Numbered from the stretch's first letter, positions 26,700-34,638 are shown. The stretch: 39,782 nt of DNA from an uncultured Lachnospiraceae bacterium (GCA_947629545.1 CANREE010000018.1:1-39782); one strand, 5' to 3'. Numbers and translations: made by a program. Notes: generated by a model from the letters alone, not told the origin.

Positions 26700-27212
26700 A
26701 TGCTCGACACACTTGATGAACGCATCGCATTTTACCGCAAAAAATGCGGACTTACGCAGGAAGAACTGGCGGAGAAATGTTCCGTCACGCCGCAGGCAGT
26801 TTCAAAATGGGAAAATGCCATAACGTCACCGGACATTTCGCTCCTGCCGCGGTTGTCGGAAATTTTTGGCATCAGCTGCGACGAGCTTCTGGGCGTGCGG
26901 AAGCCCGAGGCTGTCGCGATCGCGCAGAACGAGTTTGATCCGTCGCGCGCGATACTTAAGATACGCGTTATTACGGATGAAGCCAGGGTGAACTTAAATC
27001 TGCCGCTTGAGATCGTAAAGCTCCTTCTGGCAAGCGGAGCTATCGGAGCTATCGATCTTGTCGAAGACGAGTCGCTTAAGGGCGCGAAAAGCGCGCTCGA
27101 AAACATCGATCTCGACCGCGTAATCGCGCTCGCGAACGCCGGCGTCATGGGGAAACTGGTCGAGATTGAAGTGAACGAGGAAAACACGAAAGTGGAGATC
27201 TGGGTCGAATGA
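26700..27212 (+). CDS. XRE-type regulator with LiaX/YvlB-like C-terminal domain
   Basis: A 170-residue protein. Residues 1-66 are an XRE-family helix-turn-helix (LTQEELAEKCSVTPQAVSKWE). The C-terminal part (about 80-170), with LKIRVITDEARVNLNLPLEI and GKLVEIEVNEENTKVEIWVE, resembles the SHOCT-like/LiaX-YvlB N-terminal family seen near envelope-stress genes. The start follows AAAGGAGG (26685-26692). The stop overlaps the next ATG by 4 nt, so the small partner is translationally coupled. No sensor kinase or transporter is adjacent. An envelope-stress role is a guess from the C-terminal family. Confidence 0.75.
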   Translation: MLDTLDERIAFYRKKCGLTQEELAEKCSVTPQAVSKWENAITSPDISLLPRLSEIFGISCDELLGVRKPEAVAIAQNEFDPSRAILKIRVITDEARVNLNLPLEIVKLLLASGAIGAIDLVEDESLKGAKSALENIDLDRVIALANAGVMGKLVEIEVNEENTKVEIWVE

Positions 27213-27448
27213 CGGTCCGGATCCGCGTGGAGGGCGTGCGTCTGCTGTTCATTTTCCCGCGCTTTCTTCTGCCGGTCGGACTGCGCGCCGCCGTCCGCTT
27301 CGGAGGCGAAGAGATGAGCGACAGTCAGAAGGCACTTATGCTCGCACTCTCGAAAGCGGTGCGCAAGATGCACTGGCGCCGATACCGGGGTCTTGAGCTC
27401 GTCCGCGTCAGCGTATCAGACGGAACGGAGATCGTTATAAAATTGTAG
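27209..27448 (+). CDS. Small partner protein of the XRE regulator
   Basis: A 79-residue basic protein beginning within the stop codon of the regulator (ATGA overlap). The N-terminal half (VRIRVEGVRLLFIFPRFLLPVGL) alternates strand-like and hydrophobic residues, and the C-terminus ends in a short strand (VSVSDGTEIVIKL). It is reminiscent of small proteins that accompany LiaX/YvlB-like genes, but was not recognised with confidence. It could be soluble or membrane-associated. A terminator hairpin follows 40 nt later. Confidence 0.6.
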   Translation: MTVRIRVEGVRLLFIFPRFLLPVGLRAAVRFGGEEMSDSQKALMLALSKAVRKMHWRRYRGLELVRVSVSDGTEIVIKL

Positions 27449-27488
27449 GAATGAATTGTTGAGTGCTCATAAGGCAGTATAAAAAGTA

Positions 27489-27535
27489 GAAAGCGGCATA
27501 GTCCTGAAAACAGGGACTGCGCCGCTTTCTTATTT
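27489..27535 (+). terminator. Long terminator hairpin after the XRE pair
   Basis: GAAAGCGGC (27489-27497) pairs with GCCGCTTTC (27521-27529); inside, AGTCCTG pairs with CAGGGACT with a one-base bulge. A T-rich tail (TTATTTC) follows. Confidence 0.85.
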
Positions 27536-27584
27536 CTATACGAGCAGGTGTTAATAGATATGTAAAATGTTAGATTATGGGATG

Positions 27585-27643
27585 AGAATTAACGATTCAG
27601 ATTAACGCAATCGTTAATTCTTGTATTTTACAGTTAATTCTTG
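27585..27643 (+). promoter_or_regulatory. Operator-like repeat cluster upstream of the NCS2 permease
   Basis: A perfect 13-bp inverted repeat (AGAATTAACGATT at 27585-27597, AATCGTTAATTCT at 27609-27621) surrounds a further ATTAACG (27601-27607). GTTAATTCTTG occurs at 27613-27623 and again at 27633-27643, exactly 20 nt apart. The cluster is about 120-180 nt upstream of the permease promoter, within a 395-nt gene-free gap (27449-27843). No T run follows, so it is unlikely to be a terminator. Confidence 0.6.
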
Positions 27644-27761
27644 GCTTTCTTGTCGAGATGTGATAAAGGGATGCTTTGACGATTTTGAAGGCAGAAAAAG
27701 ACGAGCCGTCTGCGCCGCTGCAGCTCTGACGCGATTTCTGTCATAAAATGTAAATTAGGGA

Positions 27762-27790
27762 TTGATTAATTCCGGGAAGTCCACTATAAT
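27762..27790 (+). promoter_or_regulatory. Sigma-A-type promoter of the NCS2 permease
   Basis: TTGATT (27762-27767) and a perfect TATAAT (27785-27790) are 17 nt apart. The leader is about 45 nt; no purine riboswitch aptamer is seen in it. Confidence 0.75.
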
Positions 27791-27843
27791 ATGCGTTGTT
27801 TGTTTTTTTAATCCCCCAATAAAAAGACAAGGAGAATCGTACA

Positions 27844-29262
27844 ATGGAAAACAAAAACGGACTTTCCGAGGAGGCATTTCAGTTTGAGGGCAAGATGCCT
27901 CTGTCTCAGGCAATCCCGCTGGGCCTGCAGCATGTGCTGGCCATGTTCGTGGGAAACCTGACGCCCCTTCTGGTGATCACCGGCGCCTGCGGACTGGCGG
28001 GCAACGCGGAATTCGCGGATCTGCGGGTGGCGCTTCTGCAGAACGCCATGCTGGTGGCCGGTATCGTGACCCTGATCCAGCTGTTCTCGATCGGGCCCAT
28101 CGGCGGCAAGGTACCGATCATCATGGGTACCAGCTCCGGATTCATCGGCGTGTTCAGCGGCGTGGCAGCTTCTATGGGCAGCGGCATCCTGACTTACGGC
28201 GCAATGATGGGCGCATCCCTGCTGGGCGGCCTCTTTGAGGGCGTGCTGGGCTTCTTCTTAAAGCCTCTGCGCAAGTTCTTCCCGCCGGTCGTCACGGGCA
28301 CTGTGGTGCTGTCTATCGGACTTTCGCTGATCTCCGTCGGAATCAATTCCTTCGGCGGCGGCAATACGGCCAAGGACTTCGGTTCCATGGAAAACCTCCT
28401 GCTGGCGACCTTCGTGCTGGTGGTGATCCTGGTCGTGAAGCACTGCACGAAAGGGTTCTTAAGCTCCTCGGCGATCCTGGTGGGCATCGTGGCCGGCTAC
28501 ATCGCCGCGGTGATCATGGGCCTGGTTCTTCCGCACACCGCGATCGACGCGGAGGGCGTGGAGTACACCAAGTCCTGGGTCCTGAACTGGAGCCAGGTAG
28601 GTACCTCGGCCTGGATTGAGATCCCGAAGCTTATGCCGGTGAAGCTGGTCTTTGACCTGCGTGCGATTCTCCCTGTCATGATCATGTTCATCGTGACAGC
28701 GGTGGAGACAGTGGGCGATATCTCCGGCGTAATCGTTGGCGGTATGGACCGTGAGGCGACGGACAACGAGCTGGCCGGCGGCGTGATCTGCGACGGTATC
28801 GGTTCTTCCATCGCGGCCCTGTTCGGCGTACTGCCGAATACCTCCTTCAGCCAGAACGTGGGTCTGGTGGCCATGACCAAGGTGGTCAACCGCGGCGCTC
28901 TGGCCTGCGGCGCCATTTTCCTGGTTCTGTGCGGTCTCGTTCCGAAGCTGGGCGCGATCATTTCCATCATGCCCCAGTCAGTGCTGGGCGGCGCGGCCGT
29001 GATGATGTTCTCCTCCATCGTACTCAGCGGTATCCAGCTGATCACGAGGAAGCCCCTGACAGCCAGAAGCCTGTCCATCGTGGCGGTGGCGCTGGGCGTT
29101 GGTTACGGCATGGGCGCCAATACGGGCATCCTGGCCCATACGCCCCAGTACATCCAGCTGATCTTCGGCGGCTCCGGCATCGTGCCGGCGGCCATGGTGG
29201 CGATCATCTTAAACATCGTGCTTCCGAAGACGAAGGAAGATCTGGAGCAGGAAGCGGCGTAA
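27844..29262 (+). CDS. NCS2-family purine permease (xanthine/uric acid type)
   Basis: A 472-residue membrane transporter of the nucleobase:cation symporter-2 family with about 12-14 helices. The family signature is present as QNVGLVAMTK (from Gln337), the form seen in xanthine and uric acid carriers rather than uracil carriers (inference from the family). FVTAVETVGDISG-like sequence in helix 8 carries the conserved Glu. AAGGAG precedes the ATG at 27844. It has its own promoter with an upstream repeat cluster, and a terminator follows. Its position near purine-hydroxylase-type genes supports uptake of a purine for oxidation. Confidence 0.9.
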   Translation: MENKNGLSEEAFQFEGKMPLSQAIPLGLQHVLAMFVGNLTPLLVITGACGLAGNAEFADLRVALLQNAMLVAGIVTLIQLFSIGPIGGKVPIIMGTSSGFIGVFSGVAASMGSGILTYGAMMGASLLGGLFEGVLGFFLKPLRKFFPPVVTGTVVLSIGLSLISVGINSFGGGNTAKDFGSMENLLLATFVLVVILVVKHCTKGFLSSSAILVGIVAGYIAAVIMGLVLPHTAIDAEGVEYTKSWVLNWSQVGTSAWIEIPKLMPVKLVFDLRAILPVMIMFIVTAVETVGDISGVIVGGMDREATDNELAGGVICDGIGSSIAALFGVLPNTSFSQNVGLVAMTKVVNRGALACGAIFLVLCGLVPKLGAIISIMPQSVLGGAAVMMFSSIVLSGIQLITRKPLTARSLSIVAVALGVGYGMGANTGILAHTPQYIQLIFGGSGIVPAAMVAIILNIVLPKTKEDLEQEAA

Positions 29263-29375
29263 GAGGCGCGGAGAGCGCGGCGAAAACGGCGAGAGTTTCT
29301 TTGAAAGGATAGAGAAACTGAGATAAATGCAATGCGGACAGTTTGTCACTGACATTCTGTTCTCAGGGAAATATG

Positions 29376-29430
29376 AAGGCGTGCTGCGGCACCGGGGATT
29401 CCGGGCGGGCACGCCTTTCTTTCATTTTTC
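29376..29430 (+). terminator. Terminator after the NCS2 permease
   Basis: AAGGCGTGC (29376-29384) pairs with GCACGCCTT (29409-29417), with an inner CCGG/CCGG stem, followed by TTCTTTCATTTTTC. It also separates the permease from the convergent ModE-MocA gene. Confidence 0.75.
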
Positions 29431-29461
29431 CGTGTGAGCAGAGTGCCAATGATGCCTTGCT
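29427..29461 (+). repeat. 35-bp dispersed repeat, intergenic copy
   Basis: This stretch, beginning TTTCCGTGTGAGCAGAG, matches 33125-33159 at 31 of 35 positions, with the first 17 bases identical. The partner copy is inside the coding sequence of the FecCD-type permease. Here it lies between the NCS2 terminator and the ModE-MocA stop, which is otherwise featureless. Confidence 0.7.
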
Positions 29462-29547
29462 TTATTTAACGCTTCTTGCACTTCTGCAAAGGGATGAATG
29501 ATAAATAAGCGGTCATTCTCCTTATTTTCTGATATAAGATTCGATAT

Positions 29548-30654
29548 TTAGTCAGAAATTATTCTCTCCAGAAGAGTCAGGTCCTCCGACGTATCAATGT
29601 CTCTCAGCTCCATCGCAGAGGCGGCCTCGATCAGGCGAACCTGCTGCGGGAAGGATTTTGCCACGTAGGCGCCGCCTTTTTCCTGAGGAAGATCCCTAAG
29701 TGCCGGGAAATGCTCTTTCGGAAAAATGATCGGGTTGCCTGGTGTGCCTCCGTGTGCGAGACGGTAAATGAACTGTGGTTCGTCCAGAAAGGCGCGGGCC
29801 ATCCGCTCGACGGTCTCACGGGACAGCAGAGGCTGGTCGCAGGCGCAGAACATGCAGCCGTCGGGGAGAGGCGGAGCGTCGGAAGAAGGACTGTCGTCAC
29901 AGACCGCTTCCACCCCAAGGCGGACGGTATCGTTTCGGTACGGAAATGAATGAAGCACCGCCCGGATTCCCATTTCTTCGCATAATCCGGCAATCTCCGG
30001 GTATCTGGTTACAACGACGCGGCAGGAGAACAGGGACGAGTCGGTGGCATTCAGGATCCTGCAGATCAGCGGTTCTCCATGAAATGGGGCCATAAGCTTG
30101 TTGCTGCCGAAGCGTTGCCCCAGACCGGAGGCCATGAGGACGCAGGCAAGTTTGGGGTACTTTGGCTTTGGTGTATCCGATGCTTTCTTTTCAATCGAGT
30201 TAGTCTGTAAGGCAGGGCAATGGCTGCCCGATTCTGCTTTCGTCTGTGGGGAGAGACGCTGGCGGTCTTCTTCAATGTTAGCATGTGAGATGAAATGCCG
30301 ACAGTCGTTTTCCTGCGTTTCTTCACGAAAAACCGTACGATAAATTTCCAGATTCGCCTGATAGCAGGCGTCACGATAAGTTTTATATTTTTTAACAAAA
30401 TCCCGCGCCTCGGCGGTGAGTCGGCTGCCGCCGCCTCCTTTTCCGCCGATGGTTCGCTCGGTCAGTGGAAAACCCAGCGTTTCCTCCGCATGCTTTAACA
30501 GATGCAGGGCTTTGGTGTAGGCCATTTGCATTTCCTGAGCAGCGGCGCGGAGCGAACCGGTGCGCTCAATGCCTTCCAGAAGCCGGCATGGGCCTTCGCC
30601 GAAGAATTTGTCTCCGTTGTCATCTTTCAGGAAAACACGGGTGGTTGGATACAT
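29548..30654 (-). CDS. ModE-like HTH fused to MocA-type molybdopterin cytidylyltransferase
   Basis: A 368-residue two-domain protein. Residues 1-109 match the ModE N-terminal DNA-binding domain (GSLRAAAQEMQMAYTKAL, then the Gly-rich GGKGGGGSRLT wing). Residues about 168-368 are an NTP-transferase of the MocA/YgfJ group: LMASGLGQRFGSNKL (nucleotide-binding), ACDQPLLS and GTPGNPIIFP. MocA adds CMP to molybdopterin to form the cytosine dinucleotide cofactor of xanthine-dehydrogenase-type hydroxylases. A polar linker of about 58 residues (110-167) joins them. No molybdate-binding TOBE domain is present. AAGGAG precedes the ATG. It is expressed from its own promoter, downstream of the FecBCD-type operon. 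Confidence 0.88.
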   Translation of the reverse strand: MYPTTRVFLKDDNGDKFFGEGPCRLLEGIERTGSLRAAAQEMQMAYTKALHLLKHAEETLGFPLTERTIGGKGGGGSRLTAEARDFVKKYKTYRDACYQANLEIYRTVFREETQENDCRHFISHANIEEDRQRLSPQTKAESGSHCPALQTNSIEKKASDTPKPKYPKLACVLMASGLGQRFGSNKLMAPFHGEPLICRILNATDSSLFSCRVVVTRYPEIAGLCEEMGIRAVLHSFPYRNDTVRLGVEAVCDDSPSSDAPPLPDGCMFCACDQPLLSRETVERMARAFLDEPQFIYRLAHGGTPGNPIIFPKEHFPALRDLPQEKGGAYVAKSFPQQVRLIEAASAMELRDIDTSEDLTLLERIISD

Positions 30655-30703
30655 GGCGGACTCCTTGTTTCTGTATATGACTGAATGATATCTTTATTCC
30701 ATA

Positions 30704-30732
30704 ATCATAGCAGATTCGGAAGAAATCGGCAA
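30704..30732 (-). promoter_or_regulatory. Promoter of the ModE-MocA gene
   Basis: On the minus strand TTGCCG (30732-30727) and TATGAT (30709-30704) are 17 nt apart, and the -10 is preceded by TGC, an extended -10. The start codon is 50 nt downstream. Confidence 0.65.
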
Positions 30733-30841
30733 GAAGGACAGTTTACCAGATGCGGGAATGTGTGCAAGATTTCTTTTTCATTTCCGGGAAAACGGCCGAG
30801 TTTACGCGGGAAAGTACGGAATTCGGTAACGTGATGGAAAT

Positions 30842-31825
30842 TCAGACGCGTGGCAGCAGGATGAGGCTGAGACAGCCCTTCTCCTCGAAGGCGCGGAGCC
30901 GGATAGGGCCGTAGATTTCGGACAGAGCGTCTTCCATATCAGGGAGGCTGTCTTTGGCCGGCTGCAGAATGGCAGTGCAGACACCGTTCTTCAGAAGTAT
31001 CAGACGGCTGCAATATTTCAGAGCCAGCTGTGGGTCGTGAAGCGTGACAAGGGCTGCTTTGCCGTAGAACGCGGTTCGTTCATTAGAGGTGTCTTCGGCT
31101 GAGGTGTGACTGTCAGCGTGGGAGGAATCCTGCCCGCGGATGATCTCTGTCAGCAATTCCATGCTCCGGTGCCTGTGCGGGAAATCCAGAGAGCTTTCCG
31201 GCTCGTCCAGAAGGAGCAGAGAAGCGTCTTCTACGATGGTACGGGCCAGGATGCAGAGCTGTTTCTGCCCCTCGCTGAGCGTCTGGTAATCCTGTCCGGC
31301 GTAAGATTCCAGCCCCACGGCGCGAAGCGCCTTAAGGGCTTTTTCTTTTTGCGCGCGGGACGGCTGCGCCAGAAGGCTGAGTACCGGATTAAAGCCCATC
31401 AGAACCACATCGATCACCGGAATGGAGATGGCGATGCCGCTGCGCTGGGGAATGTAGCTGATCTGTTTCGCCAACTGGCGGGCGGTCATCTGCTCCAGAG
31501 GCCGGCCGTTTAAGAGACAGGAGCCGGTAAAGGGAAGCTGGCGGCAGAGCGCCCGCAGAAGCGTAGTCTTGCCGCAGCCGTTGGGGCCCAGAAGGCCGGA
31601 GATTTCGCCCTGCTTCGCGCAGAATGAGACGTCCTTCAGGATTTGGGAGCGGCCGTAGCCGGCGCTTAGGGAGGACACCTGAAGGCAGGTGTGAGATTCT
31701 GCTGCCGGCGCGTCATAGCGGGATGCTGAGACCCGCGTCGAAGAATGATCCGCATGGAATGGTGAGGACGATAATTGTCGGTGAGCAGTGTCTGTGCCGG
31801 AATTTCTTTGCGTGCTATTCAGCAT
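30842..31825 (-). CDS. ABC transporter ATPase, FecE/BtuD type
   Basis: A 327-residue ATPase of the iron/cobalamin/molybdate importer group. Walker A is GPNGCGKTT (80-88), followed by the family-typical QISYIPQR, signature LSEGQKQL and Walker B LLLLDEPESSLDF; the switch histidine is in VTLHDPQLA. The first 46 residues are a Ser/His/Thr-rich extension absent from relatives, and about 20 polar residues (about 230-250, SSHADSHTSAEDTSNE) split the region after Walker B. The start is firm: CCTCC on the + strand (GGAGG) lies 8 nt upstream, and the gene overlaps the permease by 11 nt. Substrate probably set by the binding protein in the same operon. Confidence 0.88.
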   Translation of the reverse strand: MLNSTQRNSGTDTAHRQLSSSPFHADHSSTRVSASRYDAPAAESHTCLQVSSLSAGYGRSQILKDVSFCAKQGEISGLLGPNGCGKTTLLRALCRQLPFTGSCLLNGRPLEQMTARQLAKQISYIPQRSGIAISIPVIDVVLMGFNPVLSLLAQPSRAQKEKALKALRAVGLESYAGQDYQTLSEGQKQLCILARTIVEDASLLLLDEPESSLDFPHRHRSMELLTEIIRGQDSSHADSHTSAEDTSNERTAFYGKAALVTLHDPQLALKYCSRLILLKNGVCTAILQPAKDSLPDMEDALSEIYGPIRLRAFEEKGCLSLILLPRV

Positions 31826-33209
31826 TGTTTTTTCCTCCGTTTCCGCTCATGATCAGGTACAGTAAAAACGGCGCGCCCAGAAGCGATGTGAAAATGCTCA
31901 CCGGCAGTTCAGACGCGGTTACAGTACGGGTCAGGATGTCAGCCGCGGTCAGAAGAACACCACCCAGCAGTCCGCTTAGGGTCAGTGTGTGAAGCCGGTT
32001 GTCGCGCATTAGAAGCCGGGCAATGTGCGGGGCCAGCAGGCCGATGAAGCTGATGACGCCGGTGACGCTGATCACAGAAGCGACCACCAGAGTGGCCAAC
32101 AGCAGGATCAGCAGGCGCATCCGCCCGACGGGAACGCCCAGCATCCGGGCTTCCGCTTCGTCTACTGACAGCAGAATGATCTGTCGGTGGAGAAGGAAGA
32201 GACCGGCGAGTCCGGCAGCGCACACGGTGCAGTAAAACGGAATCCGGCTCAGCGTGATTGCGTTTAAGCTGCCCATGATCCAGTATTCGATGGAAGCCAG
32301 CTGGCGCTCCGGGTCGGCGGTCAGCTTCAGAATCATGAGAACGGTCTGGGCCAGTGAATGGACCGCGATGCCGGCCAGCACGATACTGCCGCTGCCGGCG
32401 GAGGCAGCTCCGCCGGTGTACCGGCGCGAGTACGTCCATCTGTGGCTGGATGTGTTACTTTTATCGGAATATTGGTGGGAGTGCATCTCATCATCGCTGG
32501 ATGACGCAGTTTTGCGTGAATATCGGTACAGCCCCAGTCCGCCGCCGTATCCGCCGGCGGCGGAAGCTAACCCAAGGGCGATTCCCACAGCCAGCAGGCC
32601 GCCCGCGAAGGCGGAAAGCGTGACCGCAGCAGCCGACGCCGGAAGAACCAGGATCGCGAATGCGGCCCCGGCGCTGGCACCGGAGGAAACGCCGATCATA
32701 TCCGGCGCGGCCAGGGGATTGCGGAACACGGTCTGGAACACGAAGCCGGCCGCGCCCAGGGCGAAGCCGCCGAGGACGGCCATAAGCGTTCGCGGGATCC
32801 GAAGCGTTAAGAGAACCTGAAGCTGCATGGCGTCGCCTGCGAGGATTTTCTCCAGAGAGAGCGGATATTTGCCGGCCAACAGGGAGATGACGCAGGCGGT
32901 AAGAAGCAGAAGAGCGGAGAGATACAGAGCGGTGCTGCGCTGCATATAGTTGTGCCGCGCCGTATGTCCCGGGGTGTGCTGTACAGATTCACAGGACGCT
33001 GAATCAGAAACGTTAGCCGCCGGAGCGTGCAATGCGGCTGAATCAGGATGATCGGTCTGCGAATACGGTACGGCAGAATCAAGCTGGTCGGTCTGCGTTT
33101 GCAAATAGCCAGCCTGAGTCTGTGTTTCCGTGTGAGCAGAGCGCCAGTGATGCGTTGTTCGCCTGAAGTGAGTATTCGGATTTGCGTTTTTCTTCTGCTC
33201 TGTGCGCAT
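31815..33209 (-). CDS. ABC transporter permease, FecCD/BtuC type
   Basis: A 464-residue permease of the FecCD family with about nine to ten helices. Family segments include LRIPRTLMAVLGGFALGAAGFVFQ, ending in the coupling region, and later GVISFIGLLAPHIARLL. The first about 75 residues are a His/Thr/Gln/Ser-rich extension, and a polar insert of about 45 residues (Ser, His, Tyr, Arg) lies between helices near 32395-32545. Relatives are about 330-350 residues, so roughly 120 residues are extra. The ATG at 33209 has AGAGGA upstream; an in-frame GTG at 33269 is possible but has a weaker site. It lies between the binding protein and ATPase genes. Confidence 0.85.
   Translation of the reverse strand: MRTEQKKNANPNTHFRRTTHHWRSAHTETQTQAGYLQTQTDQLDSAVPYSQTDHPDSAALHAPAANVSDSASCESVQHTPGHTARHNYMQRSTALYLSALLLLTACVISLLAGKYPLSLEKILAGDAMQLQVLLTLRIPRTLMAVLGGFALGAAGFVFQTVFRNPLAAPDMIGVSSGASAGAAFAILVLPASAAAVTLSAFAGGLLAVGIALGLASAAGGYGGGLGLYRYSRKTASSSDDEMHSHQYSDKSNTSSHRWTYSRRYTGGAASAGSGSIVLAGIAVHSLAQTVLMILKLTADPERQLASIEYWIMGSLNAITLSRIPFYCTVCAAGLAGLFLLHRQIILLSVDEAEARMLGVPVGRMRLLILLLATLVVASVISVTGVISFIGLLAPHIARLLMRDNRLHTLTLSGLLGGVLLTAADILTRTVTASELPVSIFTSLLGAPFLLYLIMSGNGGKNNAE
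33035..33097 (-). repeat. Degenerate 36-nt-period tandem repeat in the permease extension
   Basis: Two 27-nt units, 33035-33061 and 33071-33097, match at 23 of 27 positions and are 36 nt apart. They encode QTDxxDSAxxxx-type units in the N-terminal extension. A fainter third copy (GCTGAATCAG) lies near 32998-33007. Confidence 0.7.
33125..33159 (+). repeat. 35-bp dispersed repeat, in-frame copy inside the permease gene
   Basis: This copy matches the intergenic copy at 29427-29461 (31 of 35). Read on the minus strand it encodes the TTHHWRSAHTET part of the permease extension without disturbing the frame. Confidence 0.7.
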
Positions 33210-33346
33210 ATCGGATCCTCTAGTTTTTCTGATTCCTGCCGTTTTGAATCTTTCCTTTATCATCGACACTTCAAGAGTTTCAGGGCAATCTGCCTGAAGC
33301 CGAATGTCGGAAGCAGTTTATATTCGAGTTTTGCCGTGAATGACGG

Positions 33347-34624
33347 TTATTCTGCCGTACTGTACAGATTCTCCATATCCGGCGAAAATCCGTAGAACAT
33401 CTCATAATACTCCGCTGCGGCCTGTTTCCAACTATCCGCCGGATAGTTGTCCGGATGAATGACACTGGCCAGCCACATGCTTCCCAGGATGCTGCTGGGG
33501 ACAGGGCTGTCCCAGGATTCGATGGCGTTGGGGAACTGGTATATATTTCCGTTTGTGACGGCTTTCAGGCCCTTCAGATTCTCGTCCTTCAGGACGGAGT
33601 CCACAGTATATTCTGCGTCGGCGGCAAGAATGATGTAGTCCGGATCCCACGCAAGAAGCTGCTCATAGGAAATGTCCGCCCAGTAATCGTCGCTGATTTC
33701 CGCAGCCGCGTTCGCACCGGCGGCCTGCCCGATCAGGCTGTTCTGGTACATAGCCGGACCAGCCACGGCCAGAAGGGAGCTGTTGCTGGCAAGATACACT
33801 GTGGGCGCGGACGCGGCGTCGATATCGGACAGCGCTTCCGTCAGGGGCGCCAGCTGTTTATCGTGGAAAGCCAGAAGCTCATTGGCGCGGTTCGCCGTAT
33901 TTGTGGCAGTTCCCAGCAGAGTCACCGCTTCCTCCAGAAGCGCCTTATCCTCCGGATTCACGACGATGGCGGTCAGGCCCAGCTCTTCCAGCGACGGAAT
34001 GACGTCTTTCAGCTTGGCCGGAAGCACGATCAGATCCGGTTCGAGGGCGGCGCAGCCTTCCAGATCGAATTCCTTGGCGGTACCGACGCTGGGCAGATCG
34101 ATGACATCGGGGGCGCTCAAACGGTAGATGCTGCGGCTTTTCGCTTTGGCTTCGATACCGACAAGCTTCTCCTTAAGCCCCAGCGCGATCAGCAGACTGG
34201 TGGAAATATAGTAGCCGCTGACCAGGGTCTCCGGTTCCTTTTCGATGACAACCTCGCGGCCGATCTGGTCCGTGACGGTTACGGGGTAGGTTACCGCGGC
34301 GGAAGTTTCCACGCTTGCCGAGGTCTCGCCGACTGTATTTTCGGTGGAGTTTTCCGCTGCAGCATTATCCGAAGCGGTGGTTTCGGTTCCGATTTCTCCT
34401 GCTTTATTAGAGGATTCAGAAGCGGAATCTGCATTGACAGTTCCTGTTTCTGTGATTTCCGCAACGGAAGCTCCGGCTTTGGCCGTTTCCGCGGCAGTTG
34501 TCCCTGCGTCAGCAGATTCCGCAGTCGTTGTTGCGGCAGAAGTGGAAGTCTGGTTCTCCGTGCCGTTGCAGCCGGCCAGGAGAATCATAGTGGTTGACAG
34601 TACGATAGCAAGTCTTCGTTTCAT
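33347..34624 (-). CDS. Substrate-binding lipoprotein of a FecBCD-type ABC transporter
   Basis: A 425-residue lipoprotein. The signal peptide ends in the lipobox LLAGC with Cys19. A Thr/Ala/Ser/Glu-rich spacer (about 20-115) precedes a TroA/FepB-like periplasmic-binding fold starting at VTDQIGREVVIEK. The closing half has EISDDYWADISYEQLLAWDPDYIIL. This class binds iron-siderophores, cobalamin, haem or molybdate/tungstate (MolA); key ligands cannot be read here. The ATG at 34624 has GGGAG upstream. It is the first gene of a minus-strand operon with permease and ATPase. Its promoter carries a ModE-like dyad. Confidence 0.87.
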   Translation of the reverse strand: MKRRLAIVLSTTMILLAGCNGTENQTSTSAATTTAESADAGTTAAETAKAGASVAEITETGTVNADSASESSNKAGEIGTETTASDNAAAENSTENTVGETSASVETSAAVTYPVTVTDQIGREVVIEKEPETLVSGYYISTSLLIALGLKEKLVGIEAKAKSRSIYRLSAPDVIDLPSVGTAKEFDLEGCAALEPDLIVLPAKLKDVIPSLEELGLTAIVVNPEDKALLEEAVTLLGTATNTANRANELLAFHDKQLAPLTEALSDIDAASAPTVYLASNSSLLAVAGPAMYQNSLIGQAAGANAAAEISDDYWADISYEQLLAWDPDYIILAADAEYTVDSVLKDENLKGLKAVTNGNIYQFPNAIESWDSPVPSSILGSMWLASVIHPDNYPADSWKQAAAEYYEMFYGFSPDMENLYSTAE

Positions 34625-34638
34625 AAGTAAAGCTCCCA

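Noticed and set aside
27645-27843. Purine riboswitch in front of the NCS2 permease
   Set aside because: The leader after the promoter is about 45 nt and shows none of the conserved junction sequences of the purine aptamer.
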